From: a virus
DNA length: 32,757 nucleotides
Strand: one strand, 5' to 3'
IMG/VR virus record: IMGVR_UViG_3300044621_002104
Coordinates: 1 to 32,757 of that record
Part shown: positions 7,320 to 15,451 of the stretch, in pieces
Position numbering within the stretch: position 1 is the first letter of the stretch
Layout of the letters: every line of letters starts with the position of its first letter
Translations under genes and position numbers: made by a program
The notes under the pieces: generated by a model
What the model was told of the DNA's origin: nothing
Database searches by the model: none
The model's input: the letters and a program-made list of their open reading frames with translations, nothing else

Positions 7320-10300
7320 TCAGATAGCGTTGTCTTGACCCACGCCCAGAGCGTCGAGCTCGTTCTGCATGTTGCCGATGGCGACACGGATGAGATCGAC
7401 TTCGATGCGCTCCAGTGTAGGCACTGGAACCACGAACACCTTAGCGTGAACGATTCCGGCCTCCAGCGATGTGGTGGTCTGAATCCGCTCATCGCAGATG
7501 ACCTGGAACGCCTGAGCGGGCCGCGATCCGAACAGTGCTCCACGGACATACAGCTCGTTGAGGATGCTGTTGCCGATGGAGATGATCTTGTTGTAAACGA
7601 GGCCGAAACCGTCGATCACGTTGAAGATCTGGCTGTCGAAGGCGCGACGCAGAGAACCGTAAACCACGTTCATGATCACGCGAGTGTTCACGAACTGGAA
7701 TAGGCGCTGTTCGGCGTCCTGCTGGTTGATGCGTGTACGACCACCCCAGATGAACACGGTCGAGCCGTATCCAGGCAGTGTGCGGCAGACATTGCAACCA
7801 CGCGGGTTGAGAATGTCTTGCTGGGTGCTGTTGATCGGGATCTGAACAGCGGACACACCGTTGAGTGGGAACTTGACGCCAGCGGGCGGATACTGGAACC
7901 CTTCGCTGCGGTAGCGGCGGATGGCCACACCGGTAACGTATGGGCTGGCAGGAATCCAAGCGCCGGAGCTGTTCTTGAGATACGGGCCGTAGTAGGCGAT
8001 GAAACCGCGGGGGTTGTAGTACTGCTGACTGTCGTCGAGCAGCTTCTGAGCATCGTCGATACCGGTGGCGACCAGCACACATGCGGGAACACCTTCGTTG
8101 AAGGTTCCACGCAGGCCGTAGTCGACCAGCTCTTCGGATGTCACAGCGTTGAAACGCCACAGGTTGCTCGGAGCTTCCTTATAGGCATTGTAACGCAGGG
8201 ACAGGGAAGCACCCCACAGAACACGCTTAACTCCACCACCGTCAGTGTAAGTCGGGGTGATGTAAGCCTGATCGGAACGGTCGTTGGCGACCAGAGGCGA
8301 GCAGAAGAAGCTCTGTGTGTCTTGATCACCCAGGACCAGATCACCCAGGAATCCAGCGTTGTCGGGATTCGGGATGCCGGCGTCGAACTCACCATAGGGA
8401 GAGTAGTACTTCTCGTCGGGTTGATTCTCCACGCGGTAGAAACCGAGTGTGTGAACCAGACCTTGACCGGCAGGTCCTGTCAGGGGATCGAGGTTTGCGG
8501 GATAGAAGGTCGGCAACACGTTGAAGGTGTTGAAACCATACTTACGACCGCGGATGATGTTCACCACACCCTCATTGTTGTAGAGGCTGGTGTTCTCAGG
8601 AGCGACAAGCAGTCCGCTGTAGGATAGTGTAGTCTGTCCAGCGGTAAAGCCACCCGTCGGGAACTGAATGAAGATCCGGCTATTGAGGTTCGTCAGGGTT
8701 GTGGCCAGACGGAACTGATTGCCATTGATCACACTCACGTAGTACTTCACAGAAGCCTGAGAAGTCGAGGCGGTCACCAATGTTCCACCGGTCGCCTTAG
8801 TAATGGGAGCGGTGAAGTAGATGACGGAACCGTTCACCAGACCGTGGTTGAGACATCCGAACACGACCGGGCTGTTGGCCACCGAAGGATTTTCCTTGGT
8901 GAGATCAGTCTCGGCGAATGTCCGAGTGAACTGGGCCAACTGATAGTCCTCTGTGCTGTTCTGGAGTGTTCCAGGCAAGTGCAGAGTGTTCAGATCGAGA
9001 AGAGTGGTGGACTCGTTCAGGATCAGGTCGGAAGTCTGGCCGTCGATCTCCACATAGAGGTCCCAAGCGGGAACTTCGTAGGTGAGGACGCCGGTGCCTT
9101 TGGTCTGCAGAGTTGCGAAACCAGCGGCGGAAACCAGTGGCGAACCGCCGGTGAAGACCAGGGTCAGAGGCATGTCAGCCTCAGTGTAACCGGAGCCAGC
9201 GTTGGTGATTTCCACATCCACGATGCCGAAACCGAGCACAGTGGCGCCGGAAGCCGGAACAATCGTGTTGCCCGAATCCAGCGGCGAGGCTGTGAAGGTC
9301 AGCGAAGGTGCGGCGAGATAGCCGGCACCTCGGTCGGCGATGGTCACACCCGACACGGGGAAGCCCTTAGTCGCAACGGCTGTGGCCGGAGCGGAGGGGT
9401 TACCGCTAGTGAAGGACACAGAGACCACGTCAGTCGCGGCGTAGCCGGAACCGCCAGTGGTCAGGCTCACCGAAGCGACAGCACGTCCGATGGCATAGGT
9501 CAGACCAGCACCCGAACCGAAGGAATCGGAGGGGTCGTTGATCACACTCACCAGAGCGCTCTCATCGTAGCCGGAACCGCCTGTGTTCAGAGTAACCGAA
9601 GCCAGGGAGAATCCCTTGTACACGGTAGCAGTTGCTCCAGCGCCTGTGGTGTCTCCACCTGCCGGAGTAATGGTGAGTGCGACAGGGTCGGCAGCTGTGT
9701 ATCCGGAACCAGCGTTGGTCACGGAGATGCTAGCCACAGCTTTACCGATCGCCACAGCACCTGCGACTGCACCAGCACCAGTGGTATCACCAGGGGCGTT
9801 GGCAAAACCAGCCGAAGCGGTCGTGTAGCCCAGACCGTTGGTTCCCACGGTGACAGAAACCACGGCGTAGCCGAGGGTCACAGTCAGTGTCGGAGCAGTG
9901 GTCCAGTTTGTGGGGTCGGAGTCAGTTACGGTGCCGTAGCTGCCTGCCAGAGCCAGGTTCACGTTGGCCTGTGTCCAGCCAGAGCCGGCGGAGCCGACAC
10001 TAAACGAGGCGACAGAGCCAGCATCGATGACATAGTCGATGACGATGTCAGTCTCAGCACCAGCACCGGCGAGGGTGATGGTTCCACTCAGGCTAGGGGC
10101 AGAAGCGACTTCACCAGCGGAAGCCACGACAGCGGCGCCACCCTCAGTTGCGAGAACTGCGGTAGCGGCGGCACTAGCACCGTCACCAGCGAAGGAGACG
10201 ATAGGGGGCAGAGTGTAGCCAGATCCACCGTTGGAGACCGCCACAGTTGCCACACCGCCGGAAGCGGCGAGGATGGCGGAGAAGGTCGCACCAACGCCTG

Positions 10301-12476
10301 TTGTACCAGGCAGGGTGACAGACGGAACAGCGGTGTACAGCGAACCACCAGAGAAGGCATTGATGGCCACGATACGACCACCTGTGGTGGAGAGAGTCGC
10401 GGAGGCGGAAGCAGACGAACCACCGGTGAAGCTCACCGAGGGAGTCGCGATGAAGTTCTGACCAGGGGTGGCCAGAGTCAGGGTCTTGACTGTACCAGTC
10501 GCGGCCAGAGTCGCGGTGGCAGTAGCAGCCACACCACCAGCAGCGGCGGGAGCCGTGATGCCGACAGACGGAGTCGACTCATAGTCAGCTCCACCGGAGG
10601 TGAGAGCCAGTTTGGCGACTTTACCGCCGACAGTTGCCAGGGTGCAGGTCACGCTAGCACCAGCACCAGGATCACCACCAGCATTCACAACGTTGACGGT
10701 TGGAGTGTTGGTGTAGCCGGAACCAGCGACGGTCACCGAAACTTCGTCCACCAGACCAGTCGAGCCGAGAATGGCGTTGCCGGTGGCAGTGATGCCGCCA
10801 GCGGCGGAGGGTGCCGGGAAAGCGACGCTGGGCAGGAAGCCCACGTTGTAGCCACTACCTGGGTTGGTGATTGTGACGCCAGTCACGGCATCGCCAAGTT
10901 CACCAGAACCGGAGGAAACATCGACGGGGATGCAACCAGGAGGCAGGGTGTTCACGCCTGGGTACTGAGGAGTGCCATCACCGTCGAGTCCACCTTGGCT
11001 GATGACCCAGTTGTAGGCAGTGATTGCCTGAGGATAGGTCTCAGCGAAGTAGACGTAACCGGTGAGGGTCTTGTTGGAGGGAGTCAGGTAAGTGGGGACC
11101 ACATACACAGTCTCGCCTTCCAAGGAGGAGAGTGCACCAACACAGTCGCTCAGGGTCACGGGAGTGCCGGCTTCCTTGGTGGAAGGCCAGTTTTCGCCTT
11201 GAAGGTCGAGCAGACCGGGACGGTCGTAGGCGGGAGTGGTGCTTGTCGAGAACGAGATGATTCCATTGTCGCGAAGCGACAGGAAGTTGTTGAAAGGAAC
11301 GTTCAGGTTCTGGGAACCGTTGACGGCCGTTTCAGGGTTGCTCTCAGTGCCACTCAGAGGAGTGTAGCGCAGTTGAACATAGTCAGTATTGTCAGCGGTC
11401 CACTCATAGACAGAGTTGCCAACAAGGAAATCCTGACCGGTCTTCAGCGGGGCAGCAGCGGCATGCTGAGTGAAGCCATTGTACTCGAGAATGTCAGTCA
11501 CGTTGTACGGACCGGCATCAGCGATGGCCATCCACTTGTGGCTGTTCAGCTCGGCCTGGAAAGCCATTTCTTGGCCAACCAGACGGCGACCTTCGGGACC
11601 AAACTTGGCGAAAGCACAAGGAGCGGTCAGGTAGCCCTGATCCTCTTGATCCACGAAAGCGGTGCGCAGGCACTGCAGGTAGTCAGCAACGAGTTCGTTG
11701 GTGTTCTCGCTATCAGGGATAACGGGACCCACGGTGTACGCGTTCAGAGTGAACACGTAGTAGGAACCATCGCTCGGGGGCTCACTCTCGGGAACCACAC
11801 TGATGGGAGCGTTGAACTCACGACCGGCGAGGTACTCGAAAGCACACTCGGCGAACTGCTCACTGCAGACTCCCAGATCGCGGACGATGGTGCCAGCGGA
11901 GACGTTAGGGTCTGTGGTGACAGCGCGAGCGACTGCGTCGCGAATGGCGATAGCAATCTTCTTGTTATTGTCGAAGTTGCCCTCGACGTAATCCACGGGA
12001 ATCGCAACGGGAACGCCCTTCCAAGTGCCGGAAGCAGTGAACTCACCGAGGCGAGCGCCGTTGATCAGCAGTTGAGCGTGGACGATGTCACCGGCTTCCA
12101 GAGGGGTGGAAACACCCAGACCGTTGGTCTTGAAGCCAGAGGGGTTGAGCTGCACTTCCATCACGTTGGCGGGAGTGCCAACGCGGATCACACGCAGGTC
12201 ACCGACGTAGCTTTGTGTGAAGAAAGCGTCGACGCACTGGTAGGACAGCAGTTCGATCTTGCCGCTAGGAATAGCGCCGCCGATCAGACGTACATACTCA
12301 CGAGTGTTGGTGACTTGCACCGGCTCATTGAAGGGGAAGAGAGTCGTGGGAATCTCAGGCTCCACTTCGACCAGCATGTAGACAGTGCTAAATGCCGCGA
12401 TTGCGGGGGTCGCCGACTGTCCGGCGACCTCATTGATATAAACTCCGGGGGCTCCCCCGAAAGAAATTGTTGCCAT
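7320..12476 (-). CDS. Giant contractile tail sheath protein with an internal repeat array
   Basis: This 1718-aa protein is the tail sheath subunit, far larger than usual (typically 400-700 aa). The N-terminus (MATISFGGAPGVYINEV) is typical of sheaths. The C-terminal region has the family pattern: YGSTVFIWGGRTRIN, then NVVYGSLRRAFDSQIFNV, GALFGSRPAQAFQV, and an EAGIVHAKVFVVPVPTLE strand. Residues about 535-1125 are an insertion of about 13 beta repeats. I chose the ATG at 12476 rather than the in-frame GTG at 12539 because the sheath N-terminus begins there; no strong Shine-Dalgarno is seen. The gene follows a 142-nt gap after the LysM-like gene. The core presumably contracts while the insert decorates the outside of the tail. 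Confidence 0.88.
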   Translation of the reverse strand: MATISFGGAPGVYINEVAGQSATPAIAAFSTVYMLVEVEPEIPTTLFPFNEPVQVTNTREYVRLIGGAIPSGKIELLSYQCVDAFFTQSYVGDLRVIRVGTPANVMEVQLNPSGFKTNGLGVSTPLEAGDIVHAQLLINGARLGEFTASGTWKGVPVAIPVDYVEGNFDNNKKIAIAIRDAVARAVTTDPNVSAGTIVRDLGVCSEQFAECAFEYLAGREFNAPISVVPESEPPSDGSYYVFTLNAYTVGPVIPDSENTNELVADYLQCLRTAFVDQEDQGYLTAPCAFAKFGPEGRRLVGQEMAFQAELNSHKWMAIADAGPYNVTDILEYNGFTQHAAAAPLKTGQDFLVGNSVYEWTADNTDYVQLRYTPLSGTESNPETAVNGSQNLNVPFNNFLSLRDNGIISFSTSTTPAYDRPGLLDLQGENWPSTKEAGTPVTLSDCVGALSSLEGETVYVVPTYLTPSNKTLTGYVYFAETYPQAITAYNWVISQGGLDGDGTPQYPGVNTLPPGCIPVDVSSGSGELGDAVTGVTITNPGSGYNVGFLPSVAFPAPSAAGGITATGNAILGSTGLVDEVSVTVAGSGYTNTPTVNVVNAGGDPGAGASVTCTLATVGGKVAKLALTSGGADYESTPSVGITAPAAAGGVAATATATLAATGTVKTLTLATPGQNFIATPSVSFTGGSSASASATLSTTGGRIVAINAFSGGSLYTAVPSVTLPGTTGVGATFSAILAASGGVATVAVSNGGSGYTLPPIVSFAGDGASAAATAVLATEGGAAVVASAGEVASAPSLSGTITLAGAGAETDIVIDYVIDAGSVASFSVGSAGSGWTQANVNLALAGSYGTVTDSDPTNWTTAPTLTVTLGYAVVSVTVGTNGLGYTTASAGFANAPGDTTGAGAVAGAVAIGKAVASISVTNAGSGYTAADPVALTITPAGGDTTGAGATATVYKGFSLASVTLNTGGSGYDESALVSVINDPSDSFGSGAGLTYAIGRAVASVSLTTGGSGYAATDVVSVSFTSGNPSAPATAVATKGFPVSGVTIADRGAGYLAAPSLTFTASPLDSGNTIVPASGATVLGFGIVDVEITNAGSGYTEADMPLTLVFTGGSPLVSAAGFATLQTKGTGVLTYEVPAWDLYVEIDGQTSDLILNESTTLLDLNTLHLPGTLQNSTEDYQLAQFTRTFAETDLTKENPSVANSPVVFGCLNHGLVNGSVIYFTAPITKATGGTLVTASTSQASVKYYVSVINGNQFRLATTLTNLNSRIFIQFPTGGFTAGQTTLSYSGLLVAPENTSLYNNEGVVNIIRGRKYGFNTFNVLPTFYPANLDPLTGPAGQGLVHTLGFYRVENQPDEKYYSPYGEFDAGIPNPDNAGFLGDLVLGDQDTQSFFCSPLVANDRSDQAYITPTYTDGGGVKRVLWGASLSLRYNAYKEAPSNLWRFNAVTSEELVDYGLRGTFNEGVPACVLVATGIDDAQKLLDDSQQYYNPRGFIAYYGPYLKNSSGAWIPASPYVTGVAIRRYRSEGFQYPPAGVKFPLNGVSAVQIPINSTQQDILNPRGCNVCRTLPGYGSTVFIWGGRTRINQQDAEQRLFQFVNTRVIMNVVYGSLRRAFDSQIFNVIDGFGLVYNKIISIGNSILNELYVRGALFGSRPAQAFQVICDERIQTTTSLEAGIVHAKVFVVPVPTLERIEVDLIRVAIGNMQNELDALGVGQDNAI
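9100..10890 (-). repeat. About 13 divergent copies of a 40-50-aa GSGYT beta repeat inside the sheath gene
   Basis: The encoded protein repeats the pattern V-x-V-T-x-G-G-S-G-Y-T, then about 12 residues, a V-x-F/V-T/P strand, and a Gly/Ala-rich GAGA-x-A stretch. Examples are VSVTVAGSGYT, VAVSNGGSGYT, ISVTNAGSGYT, VTLNTGGSGYD and VEITNAGSGYT. The DNA is correspondingly repetitive (recurrent gtagccggaaccgcc-like segments on the plus strand). One unit is closely related to a segment of the 1039-aa protein at 18912-22031. Confidence 0.85.
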
Positions 12477-12618
12477 TTTAATATGGTCGGAAGTCCCTTC
12501 TTTTCTTAAGACGTGATGGTGGCCTCGGGGAAGTTCCACCTACGGTCTCCGCAGAGTCACGCTCAAGGTTCTGTCGCTTTTCGACGGCCCGCTTTGTCCT
12601 CCGTTTCCGGTGCGGTCG

Positions 12619-12987
12619 TTATCGATTGCCCGAACGTGCTTCGGGCGTGTCCATTGTGTAACCGTTCACCTCATTGTAGTTGACCAGACTGTACAGATTG
12701 TACTTGCTGGCCTGCGCTTCATACTCAGCGAGTGATTCGAACGGAAAGATTCTCTCAAGAACTCCAGCATTCTCAGTGTTGACGAAGAAGCCGTCATTGT
12801 TTGTGGAGGAGAGCACTCGCTGACTGTTGACGTCAAGCGAGAGCACGACTCCGACAGGTGGTTCCTCAGTGACGGACCACTGGGGATTTTGCTCGATCAC
12901 CGAGCGAAAGTCGAGCGAGTTCGTGTAGTAGAAGTAGCCGAGTTTTCTCCAGGTGTCCCCCGGATTCCAGGTGATCGAGATGTTCAT
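12619..12987 (-). CDS. LysM-like tail protein (gpX-type)
   Basis: This 122-aa protein has a LysM-like module near the N-terminus: WNPGDTWRKLGYFYYTN, then a helix ending VIEQNPQW and a PPVGVVLSLD strand. This matches the GDTLxxIAxxYYG...NPQ...PGxxLxIP layout. Small LysM proteins of this kind (P2 gpX, T4 gp53) help join the tail tube, hub and baseplate and may contact peptidoglycan. The C-terminal 60 residues are unassigned. It lies between the acidic 172-aa protein and the sheath gene, fitting a tail role. It ends in TAA at 12619. Confidence 0.65.
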   Translation of the reverse strand: MNISITWNPGDTWRKLGYFYYTNSLDFRSVIEQNPQWSVTEEPPVGVVLSLDVNSQRVLSSTNNDGFFVNTENAGVLERIFPFESLAEYEAQASKYNLYSLVNYNEVNGYTMDTPEARSGNR

Positions 12988-12994
12988 CGTTCAA

Positions 12995-13513
12995 TCAGAC
13001 GAAACCGCCATTGCGGCGAGCGTTGAACATGAGGCGGGCGGCAATCTCACGACCACGGGTCTTCTCGACGCCGGCCTCAGCGATGATTTGGTCCACACCA
13101 GCTTTTTCGACAGACGCTGGGGTGATGGCGGAGGCACGAATCTCAGCGAGACGCTCCTCAGTCATGGGCTTCAGGCCCTCGTCCTTCGGCTGCTCAGTTT
13201 TCTCCGGATCCTTGCGCTTGTCAGCAAGCATTTCGGCCAGCGCAGTGGTGTCAACCGGAGCCGCCGCAGCAGGCGTTTCCACCGCCACAGGAGCCTCTGG
13301 TTCCACGGCAGGTTCTTCAACAGCGGGAGCTTCTTCAGGTGCTTGTGCTTCCTCGAGGGCTTCCTCGACGACTTCGACTCCTGCTTCTTTTTCAGCTTTG
13401 ATTTGTGCGGCTGTCTTTCCATCCTCCCAAGCCTCATTCACATCAGGAGTTGCGGGATTATCAGCGGCGAGTTTACCGTCAGCTGTACGGGCGCGCTTGC
13501 GACGAGTAGCCAT
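12995..13513 (-). CDS. Ala/Glu/Pro-rich low-complexity protein in the tail cluster
   Basis: This 172-aa protein begins with a basic cluster (MATRRKRARTADGK), passes through a long Ala/Glu/Pro/Val-rich acidic segment (residues about 35-90, EEAPAVEEPAVEPEAP-like), and ends with a helical charged region finishing in ARLMFNARRNGGFV. I recognise no family. Its position between the gpG-like and LysM-like genes, with 2-nt and 7-nt gaps, places it in the tail morphogenesis operon. The composition suggests a flexible linker with a folded C-terminal tail, for example a minor virion or assembly protein. Confidence 0.7.
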   Translation of the reverse strand: MATRRKRARTADGKLAADNPATPDVNEAWEDGKTAAQIKAEKEAGVEVVEEALEEAQAPEEAPAVEEPAVEPEAPVAVETPAAAAPVDTTALAEMLADKRKDPEKTEQPKDEGLKPMTEERLAEIRASAITPASVEKAGVDQIIAEAGVEKTRGREIAARLMFNARRNGGFV

Positions 13514-13515
13514 AG

Positions 13516-13929
13516 TTACTTCCTACGTTTTGAAAAGAAAATGTTTTTGAAAGCGATGGCGCCGAGTGCTGCCAGGGCTTTCGGTGGAATGCCCATCCAC
13601 GGACGCGCGGGCATTTTACTTGTGCCGAATTGGTTGTAGGCTCCATAAGGTGTGGTGTTCACCTTGAAACCCTGCTGGTAGGGCACGATTTTTGCAGTGT
13701 CTTGCATTCGGCCAGTTGCCCGAAGGATGGGCTGGCCAGGGTATTTCTTATCCTTCCACGCGCGATAGTCAGGCGATAGTTGTGCCCACGGCTTCCCGTT
13801 TGTTGGGTTTCTCTCGTCCTTCCAGAATGGTTTCTGTTCGGCGAGAAGAATGGGCGCCCACTCCCTCTGTGTTTTCGGCCACCAATTGGTATTGATGGAC
13901 GGCATATTTTTCACTTTGAAAGTGATCAT
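13516..13929 (-). CDS. Phage virion morphogenesis protein, Mu gpG-like
   Basis: This 137-aa basic protein matches the virion morphogenesis / tail completion group that includes Mu gpG and P2 gpS. The diagnostic layout is visible: NPTNGKPWAQLSPDYRAWK near residue 45, ILRATGRMQDT, a GFKVNTTPYGAYNQFGT segment (family: YAxxHQxG), and PARPWMGIPP. These proteins act in head or tail completion, probably at the head-tail joint. It overlaps the upstream chaperone frame by 4 nt (ATGA). The Trp-rich start (NTNWWPKTQREW) differs from better-known members. Confidence 0.8.
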   Translation of the reverse strand: MITFKVKNMPSINTNWWPKTQREWAPILLAEQKPFWKDERNPTNGKPWAQLSPDYRAWKDKKYPGQPILRATGRMQDTAKIVPYQQGFKVNTTPYGAYNQFGTSKMPARPWMGIPPKALAALGAIAFKNIFFSKRRK

Positions 13930-14357
13930 CGCTTCTTTGATTTCTTCATCGCGGCCTCTTCGGCCTTGATGTGCTGATTGAGAATCTCAATCATCAGTAG
14001 GATCTTAGGGACTGGAAGGGTCTCCATCCATTCGATGGAGGCATCCCAGCGCTGCTTGCAGAGGTGGAATGCTGTCTGAAGCCACGATTCAACCGTCATG
14101 ACTCTCGATGCGAGAACATTCTCGGCGACCCATTCGAATGCTTTTCGTGTCTCATGGACACTCAGCCATTCTAGGGACTCCTCCTCGAGGAGGACGCGAG
14201 TGACCATCGCGATGGCGACATCGCTGTCGGAGAGTTTCTCGTTCTGAAGGACCTGGATGAAGTAGAAATCCTTTGGTGTGAGGTCACGGAAGCGGACTGG
14301 TCCGCGTCCATTCACCCACACCTCATAGGTGAAGTTTTCCTGGTCCTTGACGATCAG
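13926..14357 (-). CDS. Tail assembly chaperone C-terminal extension made by -1 frameshift
   Basis: This frame has no good independent start; the nearest candidate is a GTG at 14321 (131 aa) without a clear Shine-Dalgarno. It is open upstream to the slippery heptamer at the end of the 109-aa chaperone gene. A -1 shift there joins 109 residues to 143 residues from this frame, giving a 252-aa fusion. The segment is helical and acidic to neutral with Trp-rich stretches (FEWVAENVL, ESWLQTAFHLCKQRW). A short form plus a frameshifted long form is the standard arrangement of tail assembly chaperones, which bind the tape measure during tail assembly. It runs into the gpG-like gene with a 4-nt overlap. 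Confidence 0.75.
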   Translation of the reverse strand: MIVKDQENFTYEVWVNGRGPVRFRDLTPKDFYFIQVLQNEKLSDSDVAIAMVTRVLLEEESLEWLSVHETRKAFEWVAENVLASRVMTVESWLQTAFHLCKQRWDASIEWMETLPVPKILLMIEILNQHIKAEEAAMKKSKKR

Positions 14358-14683
14358 TTTGGGTCTTCGTCCTCATCAGCCCCGCTCGCCTGTCCGACGA
14401 GTTCACTGACTTTCTTAAAGTCACGAACGCCAAGATCAAGGACTTCCTCGTAGGTGATCTTATTGATCCCTACACTCAGTCGCTCGATAATTTTCATCCC
14501 TTTCTCAACATCACCGGCTTTGCTGAGATCCTTCTCCATGTAGAGAAGATCACGACCGGTCATTTCACGGATGATGATTTCGCGTCCGTCACTCAGCGTG
14601 GTGCTGAAGGTGAGGATGTCCTTTTTAGGAGCTGTGGGTTTGATGACCACTGCAGTTTCCTCTGTTTCCGAAACGATTTTCAT
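14354..14683 (-). CDS. Tail assembly chaperone, short form (E/41/14-like)
   Basis: This 109-aa protein resembles the E/41/14 group of tail assembly chaperones: a short N-terminal extension, then DILTFSTTLSDGREIIIREMTGRDLLYME. The LSDGRE-x-x-IRE-x-T-x-x-D pattern is typical of the family. The C-terminus is acidic (SGADEDEDPN) and ends at TGA immediately after the slippery sequence. Such proteins coat the tape measure protein while the tail tube polymerises. No tape measure gene is seen in the window, unlike the usual order in which it follows directly. Confidence 0.75.
   Translation of the reverse strand: MKIVSETEETAVVIKPTAPKKDILTFSTTLSDGREIIIREMTGRDLLYMEKDLSKAGDVEKGMKIIERLSVGINKITYEEVLDLGVRDFKKVSELVGQASGADEDEDPN
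14357..14363 (-). promoter_or_regulatory. -1 programmed ribosomal frameshift slippery site CCCAAAC
   Basis: On the minus strand the zero frame reads GAC CCA AAC TGA, so the heptamer is C CCA AAC (X XXY YYZ), directly before the stop codon. After a -1 slip both tRNAs re-pair with CCC and AAA, and reading continues CTG ATC GTC AAG into the downstream chaperone frame with no stop until 13926. Confidence 0.8.
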
Positions 14684-14937
14684 GTGGTTGGTGACTTTTC
14701 GTCTGGTGTCTGGTACATTTTTACCCCAACAAGACGCACAAAAGCCTCCAAGTCCCCGTATGAGGTCCCTGGAGGCAATTTCATGATGTTCATGTTGGCG
14801 TATGTGAGCGAAGTTTTCGCTCCCTTGATGTCTCCCTGAAGAAAACGATCGAGTGCATCAATCGCCCACTCCTCAGTGTAGACAACCTCAAGACAAGGCG
14901 AACCTTGGTCGCTGCATTGTGTTGATTGATTGGACAT
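14680..14937 (-). CDS. Unidentified 85-aa protein upstream of the tail chaperone
   Basis: The protein (MSNQSTQCSDQGSPCLEVVY...) has a short Ser/Gln/Cys N-terminus followed by a compact helical domain (TEEWAIDALDRFLQGDIKGA, then SYGDLEAFVRLVGVKMYQ). I do not recognise it. I chose the ATG at 14937 because GAGGT precedes it at normal spacing; an in-frame start at 14958 would add seven residues. The start lies inside the 3' end of the kinase gene (about 50-nt overlap) and the stop overlaps the chaperone start by 4 nt. This suggests a translationally coupled tail-assembly protein. A GGGTAAAA element lies within its coding sequence. Confidence 0.6.
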   Translation of the reverse strand: MSNQSTQCSDQGSPCLEVVYTEEWAIDALDRFLQGDIKGAKTSLTYANMNIMKLPPGTSYGDLEAFVRLVGVKMYQTPDEKSPTT

Positions 14938-15448
14938 TTTCCCATACCTCGTTCGCACCCCAACCAGGTTCGACCATGAATGATGGGAACATCGTCACAT
15001 AGCGATAGAAGTTCTCCATCTCATCGATGTAGAAGTGGTGCTCATTCTGACGAGCCATAAACTCGTCACGGGCCATCCAATGTGATGGTTGACGCTGCCT
15101 CTTGTGAAGCTCGTCCCAATGAAGTGGGGCGCACCAGTGCCAAGGCTTGGTGACGCCCACGTGAATAACGTCGTGTTTCTTACTCAACTCAAATTCAAGA
15201 TCCATGATCTCAACGAGGTGATCATGGTTTCGCTTGCGAAATCGCTCCAAAATGAAAGCGCAGAGGTAGCTGCGATCCCAAATCTGATCTCCTCCTTCGT
15301 CAAGGTTTCTGCGGTAGATGTCGAAAATGTTGTCGTCGAAGGGGTCGGGTGCGTTGTGGTGCTTGACCGTAAATCCTGAGAGAGCTGAAAGTGTGGAGGC
15401 CAGAGTTGATTTGCCGACTCGGTCGGGGCCTCCAAGTAGAATGAGCAT
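14888..15448 (-). CDS. P-loop deoxynucleotide-kinase-like protein (paralogue 1)
   Basis: This 186-aa protein has a Walker A motif at residues 6-15 (GGPDRVGKST) and an IWDRSYLCAFILERF block. The latter corresponds to the DR[SY] substrate/Mg motif of thymidylate and deoxynucleoside kinases. Further conserved points are HVGVTKPWHW and ARQNEHHFYIDEMENFYRYV. It is clearly paralogous to the 30521-31102 protein, sharing [AP]DRVGKST, WDRS/FDRS, KPWHW and a [FY]Y-E-x-V-T-x-FPS ending. The probable role is phosphorylation of a dNMP, possibly a modified one. A DNA-acting kinase such as those in hypermodified phages cannot be excluded. It starts 3 nt after the RlpA-like gene and lies among structural genes, away from the other metabolic genes. 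Confidence 0.72.
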   Translation of the reverse strand: MLILLGGPDRVGKSTLASTLSALSGFTVKHHNAPDPFDDNIFDIYRRNLDEGGDQIWDRSYLCAFILERFRKRNHDHLVEIMDLEFELSKKHDVIHVGVTKPWHWCAPLHWDELHKRQRQPSHWMARDEFMARQNEHHFYIDEMENFYRYVTMFPSFMVEPGWGANEVWENVQSINTMQRPRFALS

Positions 15449-15451
15449 GCG

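Noticed and set aside
9100-10890. CRISPR-like or VNTR array
   Set aside because: The repetition is at protein level, in frame within the sheath gene, with no uniform spacers.
8844-12509. Long plus-strand open frame of 1221 codons opposite the sheath gene
   Set aside because: It is antisense to a clear sheath gene; its translation is Ser/Gly/Arg-rich without domains, as expected from the complement of a repetitive, codon-biased gene.
12477-12539. Upstream GTG start for the sheath giving 21 extra residues
   Set aside because: The extra residues are not sheath-like, while MATISFGGAPGVYINEV is a typical sheath N-terminus.
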